Source of the DNA: Frigididesulfovibrio sp031551885
GTDB lineage: Bacteria > Desulfobacterota > Desulfovibrionia > Desulfovibrionales > Desulfovibrionaceae
Direction: 5' to 3'
Length of the DNA: 10,117 nucleotides
NCBI GenBank assembly: GCA_031551885.1
Contig: JAVBMX010000118.1
Span: 1 to 10,117 of the forward strand
Below, piece by piece: positions 1 through 6,987 of this stretch (position 1 is the first letter of the stretch; each line of letters starts with the position of its first letter). A model generated the notes under the pieces. The model did not search any database. It was not told the origin of the DNA and worked only from the letters and a program-made list of their open reading frames with translations. The translations under genes were made by a program, and so were the position numbers.

Positions 1-134
1 TCCCCTGCCCCGCCTTCCAAACGCCCTACACCGCCTTAGCCACTCCACAGCCCCACCGTAGGCACTCCCCTGCCCCGACAGTGGGGAGGCCCGGGAAAAG
101 TCTCCTCCCCCGGACGGGGTTTGGTGCCGCACGG
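1..134. repeat. GC-rich REP-like intergenic DNA downstream of recA
   Basis: No credible gene is visible here. A 12-base direct repeat (TCCCCTGCCCCG) occurs at 1-12 and 66-77. A 7-base inverted repeat, GGGGAGG at 83-89 with CCTCCCC at 104-110, encloses 14 bases. This resembles the palindromic GC-rich spacer elements seen elsewhere in the window (3619-3680 and 4065-4098). That it is the same repeat family is an inference from general style, not from a long shared sequence. Confidence 0.35.
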
Positions 135-202
135 TGCAACAGGGAATAAAACCCGGCGCATCGCAAGCGCCGCAAAAGCGCACCTTATGCGGCCCTGTTG
201 CA
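135..202. repeat. Perfect 10-base inverted repeat after recA
   Basis: TGCAACAGGG at 135-144 is exactly complementary to CCCTGTTGCA at 193-202. The 48-base interior contains a further 6-base stem (154-159 with 167-172) and a short 4-base stem (179-182 with 188-191). RNA from the recA side could therefore fold into a closed multi-branch structure. It is most likely a 3' untranslated structure or a decayed repeat; no known RNA family is recognised. Confidence 0.45.
145..172 (-). terminator. Possible rho-independent terminator of recA
   Basis: Read on the minus strand, CGGCGC (172-167) pairs perfectly with GCGCCG (159-154) across a 7-base loop and is followed by GGTTTTATT (153-145). It lies about 50 bases past the recA stop, so it fits as the recA terminator. 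The T tract is interrupted, so confidence is moderate. It sits inside a larger perfect 10-base inverted repeat (135-144 with 193-202). Confidence 0.4.
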
Positions 203-219
203 GCCCCCAAAAAAAACTT

Positions 220-1293
<1,074 letters not shown>

Positions 1294-1875
1294 GCGGGCG
1301 GTGCTCCATTAAAGGGGAAAAAGTGAAGGAAATCCATTCCTAGCAAAACCAAATCCGGAAGTCCAGACGGCCCGGCATTCGGCGGGGTCGGCTTGAACGG
1401 CAGGACGGCGGGAACCGGGCGACGTTGAACCGACAAAACGCGTTTCCGGCGGACCACCCGGCCCCCACGCCGCGAAGCCGCCCGTACCCCGCCTCTTTTC
1501 TATTGCTCTTTCCGGGGCTCTCTTGATAGCGTTCCGGATAGGAGGATTCTTCCTCCTTTTCAAGCCGCCGGGGGGTGAGCCACAACACACGCCTGCAACA
1601 GAGTGCTCAAGAAGTGTCGGAACAACGGTTTTTACCTTTGTCCGCGGTGGGAAGCCTTTTCATTATTCGGCGCGCCCGGCCCGGCGCCGCCGGAGTGCAT
1701 CATCGAAGGGGGAAGATTTCATACTCATTTCACGCCGCGCAAAGCCGTTCGAGCATTGCGTGGGCACGCTCCCTTCACCAAAAGGCTTGCTCGGCAAAGA
1801 ACAAAGACTTCGTTGATCGACACCCCTTACGGATCACCGCCAAACTCGGCGTAAAGCCAAGAGAAGGAGTGCACA
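1294..1875. other. Spacer between recA and the 1876 gene, no gene seen
   Basis: About 580 bases between the divergent starts of recA and the 1876 gene. The open frames here give arginine- and proline-rich translations without family features, so I call none. It must hold the recA promoter on the minus strand, but I cannot place -35 and -10 boxes with confidence. The only clear structures are a small hairpin with a T tail at 1540-1560 and a copy of the CCGCCGGAG core at 1687-1695. Base composition drifts down toward the 1876 gene from roughly 1790. Confidence 0.6.
1540..1560 (+). terminator. Small hairpin with T tail
   Basis: AGGAGGA (1540-1546) pairs with TCCTCCT (1551-1557) over a 4-base loop, and T residues continue to 1560. 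On the plus strand this has the form of a weak intrinsic terminator, but no plus-strand gene precedes it. It may be incidental. Confidence 0.25.
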
Positions 1876-2472
1876 ATGAATACGTTGCGATACAAAAAGA
1901 AACGTTCGATTTACGGTAAAATCGCCGCACTGTTGTCTCTTGTCGCATCCATTATCACAATCTTCCTCTTTTACAGATATTGCCATGATGAAGGAAAATA
2001 TGAATTGAAAACGAGCCCTGATGTTTTTGTCTCGGGGCGTTTCGGCGACGGCTTCCTCATGGGATTGGACACATCGGAGCATGTCTTCGGCTGGGCGGGC
2101 CTTAAAGAAGGCGATATTTACATAGAGTACCCGGGAGCGCAGAACTGGGGAACATGGTATATCTCCGTTGGGAAACCGACGGAAGATAAAGAAAAAAGAC
2201 ATTACATGGATTTTTCGGGCCTTTCAAAGATGCTTCTTGAGGTGAAAGGCAGAAAAGGAGAAGTTGTCGTCGTCTACCTCAAAGATCGCGACGACATCAA
2301 TGACGGCAAAGAGTCACGGTATGCGCTCCAACTCCACAACGACGGCTGGAATACCTATGAAGTCGCGTTGAAAAGCTTCACAACCGCGGACCTGCCTACG
2401 TTCCATATCGTCGGCTTTGCCTTTGGGCCCAAGCCGCAGACCATTTTTGTACGCAAAATAACGTTTCAATAA
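1876..2472 (+). CDS. Membrane-anchored protein with CBM-like beta-sandwich domain
   Basis: A 198-residue protein of unproven function. Residues 1-12 are basic, 13-33 form one hydrophobic helix, and the remainder is predicted to be outside the cytoplasm. Residues about 70-198 resemble galactose-binding-like or family-11-type carbohydrate-binding sandwiches. The supporting segments are YPGAQNWGTWYISVGKPT (about 85-102), MDFSGLSKMLLEVKG (111-125), the DGW/YEVAL segment and the closing QTIFVRKITF. These are recalled family patterns, not a computed match. The ATG is well supported by AAGGAG at 1864-1869. Codons are much richer in A and T than those of neighbouring genes, suggesting horizontal acquisition. 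It stands alone, converging on the minus-strand thiolase group, with its stop overlapping the end of the small ORF at 2466-2678. Sugar or polysaccharide binding at the cell surface is a guess. Confidence 0.75.
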   Translation: MNTLRYKKKRSIYGKIAALLSLVASIITIFLFYRYCHDEGKYELKTSPDVFVSGRFGDGFLMGLDTSEHVFGWAGLKEGDIYIEYPGAQNWGTWYISVGKPTEDKEKRHYMDFSGLSKMLLEVKGRKGEVVVVYLKDRDDINDGKESRYALQLHNDGWNTYEVALKSFTTADLPTFHIVGFAFGPKPQTIFVRKITFQ

Positions 2473-2678
2473 AGTGGAGTCCGCGCCGCAATCGCCTTCA
2501 CGTCGTCTTGCCGGAGCATATTGCAATAAAAGCGCAAACCGGCATCCGCCGGACCGCCGTCGGGCAGTGCGACGTCCCCCAAAGCCGCAATGCCTTCAAA
2601 CCCGGCGGCGGGAACACGCGAAGAAAGCGTGCCAAAGATATTTTTTCCAACGGCGCGCCACGCTCGGCCGCCCGTCAC
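2466..2678 (-). CDS. Small ORF coupled to the ttuA-like gene, possibly truncated
   Basis: I do not recognise this 70-residue product. It would start at GTG 2678, overlapping the TGA of the upstream thiolase gene as GTGA, the usual sign of coupled translation. From about residue 10 it has balanced amino-acid content (for example AAGFEGIAALGDVALPDGG) and GC-rich third positions. The opposite strand, in contrast, gives an arginine-rich translation, so this strand looks like the coding one. No strong ribosome site is seen. Its last codons (RTPLY) enter the A+T-rich end of the converging gene, and its stop at 2466-2468 overlaps that gene. The original C-terminus may therefore have been replaced when the low-GC gene arrived. 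It could also be a chance frame. Confidence 0.4.
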   Translation of the reverse strand: MTGGRAWRAVGKNIFGTLSSRVPAAGFEGIAALGDVALPDGGPADAGLRFYCNMLRQDDVKAIAARTPLY

Positions 2679-3586
2679 TCTTCGCGCAGCGCCGCTTTGA
2701 TCCGGCACACGCCGCACATTTCGGTGGAGGTCGGGTATCCGCAACTTGTGCAGGGGGCCAGAGGGTCGGGAGCCTGCGCTTCCTGGGCGGCAAAGGCGGG
2801 GCGGCCGCGTTCCAGGAACCCCAGGTAGAAGTCCAGCTTTTTACCGGGCATGTGCTCTTCCAGGTCGGTCAAAAGGCTTTTGTGGAAGGTGAAGCTCGCG
2901 CCTTTGCTGTAGGGGCAGGGGGCGGAATGATGCGGGATGCCGCGCAAAAACGCGTAGTTGGCGGTCTCGAACTCCGTCAGCCGCCAGAGCGGCTTGACCT
3001 TGCGGGCGAACCCGCCGGAGCCGCGCTCCTCGAGCAACAGCGGTCCCTGGTCGGCCAGGTAGGCGGTATCCCAGCGCAGGGTGTTGCTGAACAGGCGGGC
3101 GAGTTCGTCGTCCAAATTGTGTCCGGTGGCCAGGACGTCGAAGCCTTCTTCCAAGGCGGTGCGGTTGAAAATGTGCCGCTTGATCTTGCCGCAGGCCGAG
3201 CAGATGGGGCGCTTCAGGCGCTCTTTGACCAAAGGAATGGGAAGGCCTTCCGCAGCGGTTTCTTTGACGATCAGCGGAATGTCGTGCGCTCCGCAAAAGG
3301 CCTCGACCACGGCCCGCGCCGCCGGAGATGAACCGGGAATGCCCAGGTCCACGTGCAGGCCCGTGACGTTGTACCCTTGGCGGGCCAACTCAAAGGCCAG
3401 ACCCAACGAGTCCTTGCCTCCGGAAAGAGCCACCAGAATGGAATCTTCGGGGCCGAACAGCTTTTCCTTGCGGATGCCCTTCTCCACCTGCCGGGCAAAG
3501 AAGTCCAAAAAGCACGGTTCACAAAAACCGGCGTGGTGGCTGGGCAGGGCAACCACAGCCGTGGCTTTACAACGAGTACATTTCAT
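2675..3586 (-). CDS. ttuA: TtuA-type tRNA 2-thiouridine synthase (PP-loop, Fe-S)
   Basis: A 303-residue TtuA/NcsA-family enzyme. These adenylate a tRNA uridine and replace O2 with sulfur delivered as the thiocarboxylate of a ubiquitin-like carrier. The N-terminal zinc ribbon is C3, C6, C22 and C25. The PP-loop is SGGKDS at 55-60. C129, C132 and C224 fall where TtuA binds its 4Fe-4S cluster. TGHNLDDE lies at 154-161, and a C-terminal zinc ribbon uses C279, C282, C291 and C294. I chose the ATG at 3586 because MKCTRC is the normal family N-terminus; a longer frame back to 3748 would translate a REP-like repeat. AAAGGA lies about 12 bases upstream. The sulfur-carrier gene lies upstream on the same strand, beyond a repeat-bounded spacer. 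In Thermus the target is m5U54 of tRNA; in a presumed mesophile the modified position is uncertain. Confidence 0.88.
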   Translation of the reverse strand: MKCTRCKATAVVALPSHHAGFCEPCFLDFFARQVEKGIRKEKLFGPEDSILVALSGGKDSLGLAFELARQGYNVTGLHVDLGIPGSSPAARAVVEAFCGAHDIPLIVKETAAEGLPIPLVKERLKRPICSACGKIKRHIFNRTALEEGFDVLATGHNLDDELARLFSNTLRWDTAYLADQGPLLLEERGSGGFARKVKPLWRLTEFETANYAFLRGIPHHSAPCPYSKGASFTFHKSLLTDLEEHMPGKKLDFYLGFLERGRPAFAAQEAQAPDPLAPCTSCGYPTSTEMCGVCRIKAALREE

Positions 3587-3618
3587 AGCGTAAGAAATCC
3601 TTTGGAGAACATATTGTT

Positions 3619-3680
3619 GCCTCCGGCGGGCAAAGGCAGGGCTCCGCCCTGCACCCGGCAGAGGGACTGAGCCCCTCTGC
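3619..3680. repeat. REP-like palindromic element, copy 1
   Basis: GCCTCCGGCGGGC at 3619-3631 is followed by two perfect stems: GCAGGGC (3636-3642) with GCCCTGC (3646-3652), and GCAGAGG (3658-3664) with CCTCTGC (3674-3680). The head motif read on the minus strand contains CCGCCGGAGGC, the same 11-mer found on the plus strand at 4088-4098. Paired hairpins with a conserved head are typical of REP/BIME-like spacers. Confidence 0.6.
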
Positions 3681-4064
3681 ACTCCCCATTGGCGGCGAAG
3701 TCCGCGCGGGCGCGGCCTCCGCCGCCCCGGGGAATGCGTATGGTTCAAAGCAGTGTATTTACGCCGGGGGTATGTTTTTCATCGGCGCCTATGATTATCG
3801 AAACTCTTTCACGTATCCCGACCGCTTTTGAGTCGGTCGAGCGCGCCGCTCGCACGGGCTTCCGGTCTTGAGACATTTTTCAGCATTCCGGCCCGGTGCA
3901 GAGAGGTTTCGCGTACCCGGTCGGGCCGGAATGCGACAGAAAGGCGGAACATACCTGTTCTTGCTCCACGCCGTTGACTCATAAAATTTTTTCTTTTCTT
4001 TAAGAACTCACTCAACGTCAACCACAACGACACGGCCACCGGCACATACCCAAATCGAGGGGGT
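3681..4064. other. Hairpin-rich spacer between REP-like copies, no gene called
   Basis: No convincing protein gene is visible. The frame at 3809-4108 (minus) runs through the palindromes and is arginine-rich. Structures seen are a 13-base perfect stem, GCATTCCGGCCCG at 3883-3895 with CGGGCCGGAATGC at 3922-3934, enclosing 26 bases; CGAGCG (3838-3843) with CGCTCG (3847-3852); and a 6-base CGACCG/CGGTCG stem around 3818-3838. An A+T-rich tract at about 3979-4005 is flanked by GTTGAC (3973-3978) and GTCAAC (4017-4022) and could hold a minus-strand promoter. A structured RNA cannot be excluded. Confidence 0.5.
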
Positions 4065-4098
4065 CCGGGGGAAATCATTTCCCCCGGCCGCCGGAGGC
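4065..4098. repeat. REP-like palindromic element, copy 2
   Basis: CCGGGGGAAAT at 4065-4075 and ATTTCCCCCGG at 4077-4087 form a perfect 11-base inverted repeat around a single base, directly followed by CCGCCGGAGGC at 4088-4098. It lies just after the stop of the sulfur-carrier gene (4127) on the minus strand, so its transcript could also fold as a stabilising or terminating hairpin, although no T run follows. Confidence 0.65.
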
Positions 4099-4126
4099 AC
4101 TTGAGCACTCTCCTCTCTTATCCCCC

Positions 4127-4354
4127 TCATCCCGACGACGTGACGATCTTCACGGTGATTACGTCGCCCGGCAACACTTCCCTATCCTGCGTGAGCAGCC
4201 CCCCGTCGCGGATGACCAGGGCCGTACCTCGGCGGATGTCCAGGGCCTTCAAAAGCATCAACACGTTTTTCGGCCGGGGCACGACAATTTCACGTCCGGC
4301 GGGCTCCAAACGCACGGTGACGGTGGGCGGAGCACGAAATATTTTTTCTTCCAC
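4127..4354 (-). CDS. Ubiquitin-fold sulfur carrier, TtuB/ThiS/MoaD-like
   Basis: A 75-residue beta-grasp sulfur carrier. Such proteins are adenylated at a C-terminal glycine and converted to a thiocarboxylate that feeds enzymes such as TtuA. The segments VTVRLEPAGREIVVPRPKNV, LLKALDI, GTALVIRDGGLLTQDR and LPGDVITVKIV follow the TtuB/ThiS pattern. I chose GTG 4354 because AAGGA at 4366-4362 sits 7 bases upstream. A TTG at 4402 would add 16 poorly conserved residues. The protein ends in SSG, not the usual GG, an oddity that bears on whether it can be thiocarboxylated. It starts 48 bases after the radical SAM gene ends, so the two are probably co-transcribed, and it is separated from the ttuA-like gene by the 3619-4098 repeat block. 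Partnership with that enzyme is inferred from family knowledge and proximity. Confidence 0.8.
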   Translation of the reverse strand: MEEKIFRAPPTVTVRLEPAGREIVVPRPKNVLMLLKALDIRRGTALVIRDGGLLTQDREVLPGDVITVKIVTSSG

Positions 4355-4402
4355 GGAATGATCCTTGTGATTGCGAAGAGACCGACACGGCGGTCCACTC
4401 AA

Positions 4403-5506
4403 TTACGGCAAAGCACCCTGGCCTTCAAGCGGCATAAGCAGGAAATCCGCCCCTTCGTGCACCTCCACCCGAGCGACGCCGATGTCCGCGTAAGGGGCAA
4501 GGGGAAAATCCGCTGGAGCGAACGCTTCGCCCTGGCGGGAACGAGGAACCCACAACGACAACCGCCCGCTGAAACCGCTCGAGCGGAAACGCCGGGCCTC
4601 TTGCTCCACAAGCAGATACAGGGCCCGAATCCGGGCCAGATTGCCGAGGGAAGAATGCAGCGGCCCGGCAAGGGCGCGTTCCCGCAGACGTTCGGGTTCG
4701 GCCAACCCCATGCGGATGACCCGAACCCCGGCCTTCCAGAGCACCAAGCAACTCCGGGCGAGAATCTCCACGGCTTCGGCCTCGCTCAGCGAAACGTAAA
4801 AACCGGATTCCCAGAGGCGGGCCAGGGGAGAACCGGCAAACACCACGCAGGGGTACAAGCGCGCGCAGGCGGGGCGCAGAGCGGCGGCCCGCGCGGCGTC
4901 TTCAACGGCGGCTTCGGGCGACAACCCCGGCAATCCGGGCATGAGCTGAATGCCCAAAGCGAGCCCGGCATCCAAAACCATGCGGCAGGCCCGTTCGGCC
5001 GTCGCGCCGTTGTAGCCCCGGCCGGAGGCGGCCAGAGCCGCGTCTGAAAAACTTTGCACCCCAAGCTCGACCAAAGAGCAGCCGGACCGCTGCATACGTT
5101 CCAGCACGGCCGGATTGACGGCGTCCGGACGGGTGGAACAACGAAAACGCCGAATACGCCCGACGTCACGAAGCGAGCGGGCGAATGCGAGGCAGCGTTC
5201 CAGATCCGCTTCGGGAAGAGCCGTGAAGGTTCCCCCATAAAAGGCAAGCTCTTCCACGGTGTCGGGGGCGACCCGCAGATCATTCGCCGCGGCCGCGAGA
5301 AGCGCTTCGGTCGAGGCCGGTTGCCGATCCGTTTGAATGTCCTGGGCGCAGTAAACGCAACGCTGTGGACAACCGGCGAAAGGCAGGAAGACCGGAAACA
5401 CGTCCCGACTCGCGCGCTTCGGTTCCGGATGGGAAAAAGCGTGCACCCGCCGGGCTTCCGGCGGGGGGGAGGCTCCGAACCGGCTTGATTCTTTTTGTTT
5501 TCTCAT
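4403..5506 (-). CDS. Elp3-type radical SAM protein without acetyltransferase domain
   Basis: A 367-residue radical SAM protein. The cluster motif is C46-x3-C50-x2-C53 within GCPQRCVYCAQ, a signature of the Elp3/YhcC-like branch. GGTF at 91-94 binds SAM, ELGVQSFSD at 147-155 and MPGLPG at 189-194 are further branch hallmarks, and RMGL near 265 closes the barrel. The C-terminal acetyltransferase domain of true Elp3 is absent, so tRNA wobble carboxymethylation cannot be assumed; the reaction is unknown. The ATG at 5506 gives the full frame, but I see no good ribosome site. A GTG at residue 21 is an alternative, because homology-like sequence begins near residue 33. It is first in a minus-strand group with the sulfur carrier and lies 53 bases from the divergent HIT gene. 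A sulfur or tRNA-modification role would fit its neighbours but is inferred. Confidence 0.85.
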   Translation of the reverse strand: MRKQKESSRFGASPPPEARRVHAFSHPEPKRASRDVFPVFLPFAGCPQRCVYCAQDIQTDRQPASTEALLAAAANDLRVAPDTVEELAFYGGTFTALPEADLERCLAFARSLRDVGRIRRFRCSTRPDAVNPAVLERMQRSGCSLVELGVQSFSDAALAASGRGYNGATAERACRMVLDAGLALGIQLMPGLPGLSPEAAVEDAARAAALRPACARLYPCVVFAGSPLARLWESGFYVSLSEAEAVEILARSCLVLWKAGVRVIRMGLAEPERLRERALAGPLHSSLGNLARIRALYLLVEQEARRFRSSGFSGRLSLWVPRSRQGEAFAPADFPLAPYADIGVARVEVHEGADFLLMPLEGQGALP

Positions 5507-5559
5507 CTATCGTCACATGGACATAATGGTCAGCCGGTTTTGACATACAGGAGTTCGCC

Positions 5560-5994
5560 ATGCCCCGCAACCATCCTCATGTGGATGAAGACTGTATCTT
5601 CTGCAAGATAATCGCCGGCGAAATTCCCTGCGCACGGGTGTATGAAGACGAGAGCATTCTGGCTTTTCTCGATATCAACCCCATCGCCAAAGGACACACG
5701 CTGGTGGTGCCCAAGGCCCACCACCCCACGCTGCTGGAGTTTGACCCCGCCCTGGGCGCGCCCCTGATGCGGGCCATGAAGCGCGTTGCCGAGGCCGTGC
5801 AGGCCGAAGTCATGGCCGGGGGGTTCAACGTGATCCAGAACAATTTTACCTGCGCCGGGCAGATGGTGTTCCACGCCCACTGGCACATCATCCCTCGTTT
5901 CGAGAACGACGGCCTGCCCGACTGGGTCGGCGGCCGTTACGCCGACAGCCAAGAAATGCAGCAACTCGCCGACGGCATCCGCGCCCGAATCTGA
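5560..5994 (+). CDS. HIT-family nucleotide hydrolase (HINT-like)
   Basis: A 144-residue histidine-triad protein of the HINT branch, which hydrolyses nucleoside phosphoramidates and aminoacyl-adenylates in the cytoplasm. The triad is HAHWHII, with H105, H107 and H109; H107 is the expected nucleophile. C12 and C15 in DCIFCKIIAG, together with H54 and H105, match the zinc site of many bacterial members. LDINPIAKGHTLVVPKAHH (38-55) and GFNVIQNN (88-95) are typical. AGGAG at 5549-5553 precedes the ATG. The IHF-alpha gene follows after 23 bases, and the shared terminator at 6329-6362 implies one transcript. No specific physiological substrate can be read from sequence. Confidence 0.95.
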   Translation: MPRNHPHVDEDCIFCKIIAGEIPCARVYEDESILAFLDINPIAKGHTLVVPKAHHPTLLEFDPALGAPLMRAMKRVAEAVQAEVMAGGFNVIQNNFTCAGQMVFHAHWHIIPRFENDGLPDWVGGRYADSQEMQQLADGIRARI

Positions 5995-6017
5995 CCGCTT
6001 CCGAAAAGGACAACCTC

Positions 6018-6308
6018 ATGAGTGAAAAGACGCTTACCAAGGCCGACATTGTGGATGTGATCTACGAAAAAGTGAACCGCAACCGCAATGAAGTAAAAAA
6101 ACTGGTGGAATCTTTGCTCAAGATCAGCAAGCAGGCGATCAAAAAAGACGAAGTGCTGCTGATCAGCGGACTGGGCAAATTCGAAGCCTACAGAAAAAAG
6201 GCTCGTAAAGGCCGCAACCCGCAGACGGACGCCACCATCACCCTGCCCGCGCGCAACGTGGTGGTCTTTCGGGTTTCCCGCAAATTTCGTTCCGAATTGA
6301 ACGCCTAA
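6018..6308 (+). CDS. ihfA: Integration host factor alpha subunit / HU-family DNA-bending protein
   Basis: A 96-residue member of the HU/IHF family that bends DNA in recombination, replication and transcription. LTKADIVDVIYEKV (6-19) starts the helical dimer core. The GLGKFEAYRKKARKGRNPQT segment (51-70) leads into the DNA-binding beta arm carrying the intercalating proline, and the C-terminal LPARNVVVFRVSRKFR favours IHF-alpha over HU. AAAAGGA at 6004-6010 supports the ATG. It is the second gene of a pair with the HIT hydrolase. IHF works as a heterodimer, and no beta-subunit gene is in the window. HU cannot be fully excluded by eye. Confidence 0.9.
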   Translation: MSEKTLTKADIVDVIYEKVNRNRNEVKKLVESLLKISKQAIKKDEVLLISGLGKFEAYRKKARKGRNPQTDATITLPARNVVVFRVSRKFRSELNA

Positions 6309-6328
6309 GAACAGCCACCATGCGCTCT

Positions 6329-6362
6329 GCAACGCCCCGGTCATGCCGGGGCGTTGCTTTTT
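6329..6362 (+). terminator. Rho-independent terminator of the HIT-ihfA operon
   Basis: GCAACGCCCCGG at 6329-6340 pairs perfectly with CCGGGGCGTTGC at 6346-6357 across a 5-base loop, and five T residues follow at 6358-6362. It begins 20 bases after the ihfA stop. The same stem recurs at 9872-9900. Confidence 0.93.
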
Positions 6363-6486
6363 GCCGGAACGCCGCGCAAATTTTCAGGGCCCGCGCCGCC
6401 GTTGTTTTGGCCGCCAAACCGCCCGATTTCCCGGCGTGAAACGGAACAACACGAAGCGGCTCTCCCCCACCCCGGCGGCTTCACCC

Positions 6487-6515
6487 TTGAGCGGACGGAA
6501 CGAATGGGGTAGGAT
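6487..6515 (+). promoter_or_regulatory. Possible sigma-70 promoter
   Basis: TTGAGC at 6487-6492 and TAGGAT at 6510-6515 are separated by exactly 17 bases, each matching four of six consensus positions. Transcription would begin near 6522 and run through the mini-ORF at 6559-6579 to the hairpin at 6594-6612. In a GC-rich genome such matches arise by chance fairly often. Confidence 0.3.
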
Positions 6516-6558
6516 CCATTCCCGGTATTTATATCCCCCACCACCTTGGGAGGTCGCC

Positions 6559-6579
6559 ATGTTCCGAACAACCGACTGA
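6559..6579 (+). CDS. Possible six-residue leader peptide or sRNA mini-ORF
   Basis: ATG TTC CGA ACA ACC GAC TGA would encode MFRTTD. A strong ribosome site, GGGAGGT at 6548-6554, lies 4-5 bases before the ATG. A promoter-like pair sits upstream and a terminator-like hairpin 15 bases downstream. No family is known to me. The arrangement resembles a leader-peptide attenuator or a small RNA, but no gene directly follows that would be regulated. Confidence 0.22.
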   Translation: MFRTTD

Positions 6580-6593
6580 CTTTTGGCCGATGT

Positions 6594-6612
6594 AAGACAC
6601 GGTGTGTCTTTT
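6594..6612 (+). terminator. Weak terminator-like hairpin
   Basis: AAGACAC (6594-6600) pairs with GTGTCTT (6604-6610) over a 3-base loop, followed by TT. The T tail is short, so termination would be weak. Confidence 0.3.
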
Positions 6613-6987
6613 CGGCGCGGAAGTCGTCGTGTGGGCGCGGCAAGCGGCCTCTCCCTTTTCGAGAACGCTGCACCATAACCGCTCCCCACGCCGCTGCCGA
6701 ATCGGCCGACGCGCATTCCCCGAGGGGGGACATGCGACGGGCGTTTCGAATTTCGCCCGACGGTTTCCCGCACCTGAGCCACACCTCCGGACGCGCCGCG
6801 TTTTTACCCGGCGCGCGAGCAACCACACACGATTCTCAACGTCTCCGGACGGGTTCATGTACGCATACCAACCGCCCCATAGGCCGCACAGGCCGGGACC
6901 GGGCGCATGAGCGCCCCGACGCCTCCAGGTTGGAGGCTCCCGTTTTCGGCCGTTCCACGGCTTGCCCCGCCCCTCGCGACAGGGTGT

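Noticed and set aside
1410..1440. GTTC repeats upstream of recA as a LexA operator
   Set aside because: The two GTTC units on the minus strand are 11 bases apart, which does not match the known GTTC-N7-GTTC form, and no other LexA pattern was found.
1575..1919. 114-residue plus-strand frame ahead of the low-GC gene
   Set aside because: It overlaps the well-supported start of the 1876 gene in another frame and shows no protein-like features.
3587..3748. N-terminal extension of the ttuA-like gene
   Set aside because: The added 54 residues translate the REP-like palindromes. The family N-terminus (MKCTRC) begins at 3586, with a ribosome site just upstream.
3809..4108. 99-residue minus-strand frame between the sulfur carrier and ttuA-like genes
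   Set aside because: It passes through several palindromes, is arginine-rich and has no recognisable domain.
4355..4402. Upstream TTG start for the sulfur carrier
   Set aside because: The GTG at 4354 has a well-spaced AAGGA. The extra 16 residues are not family-like.
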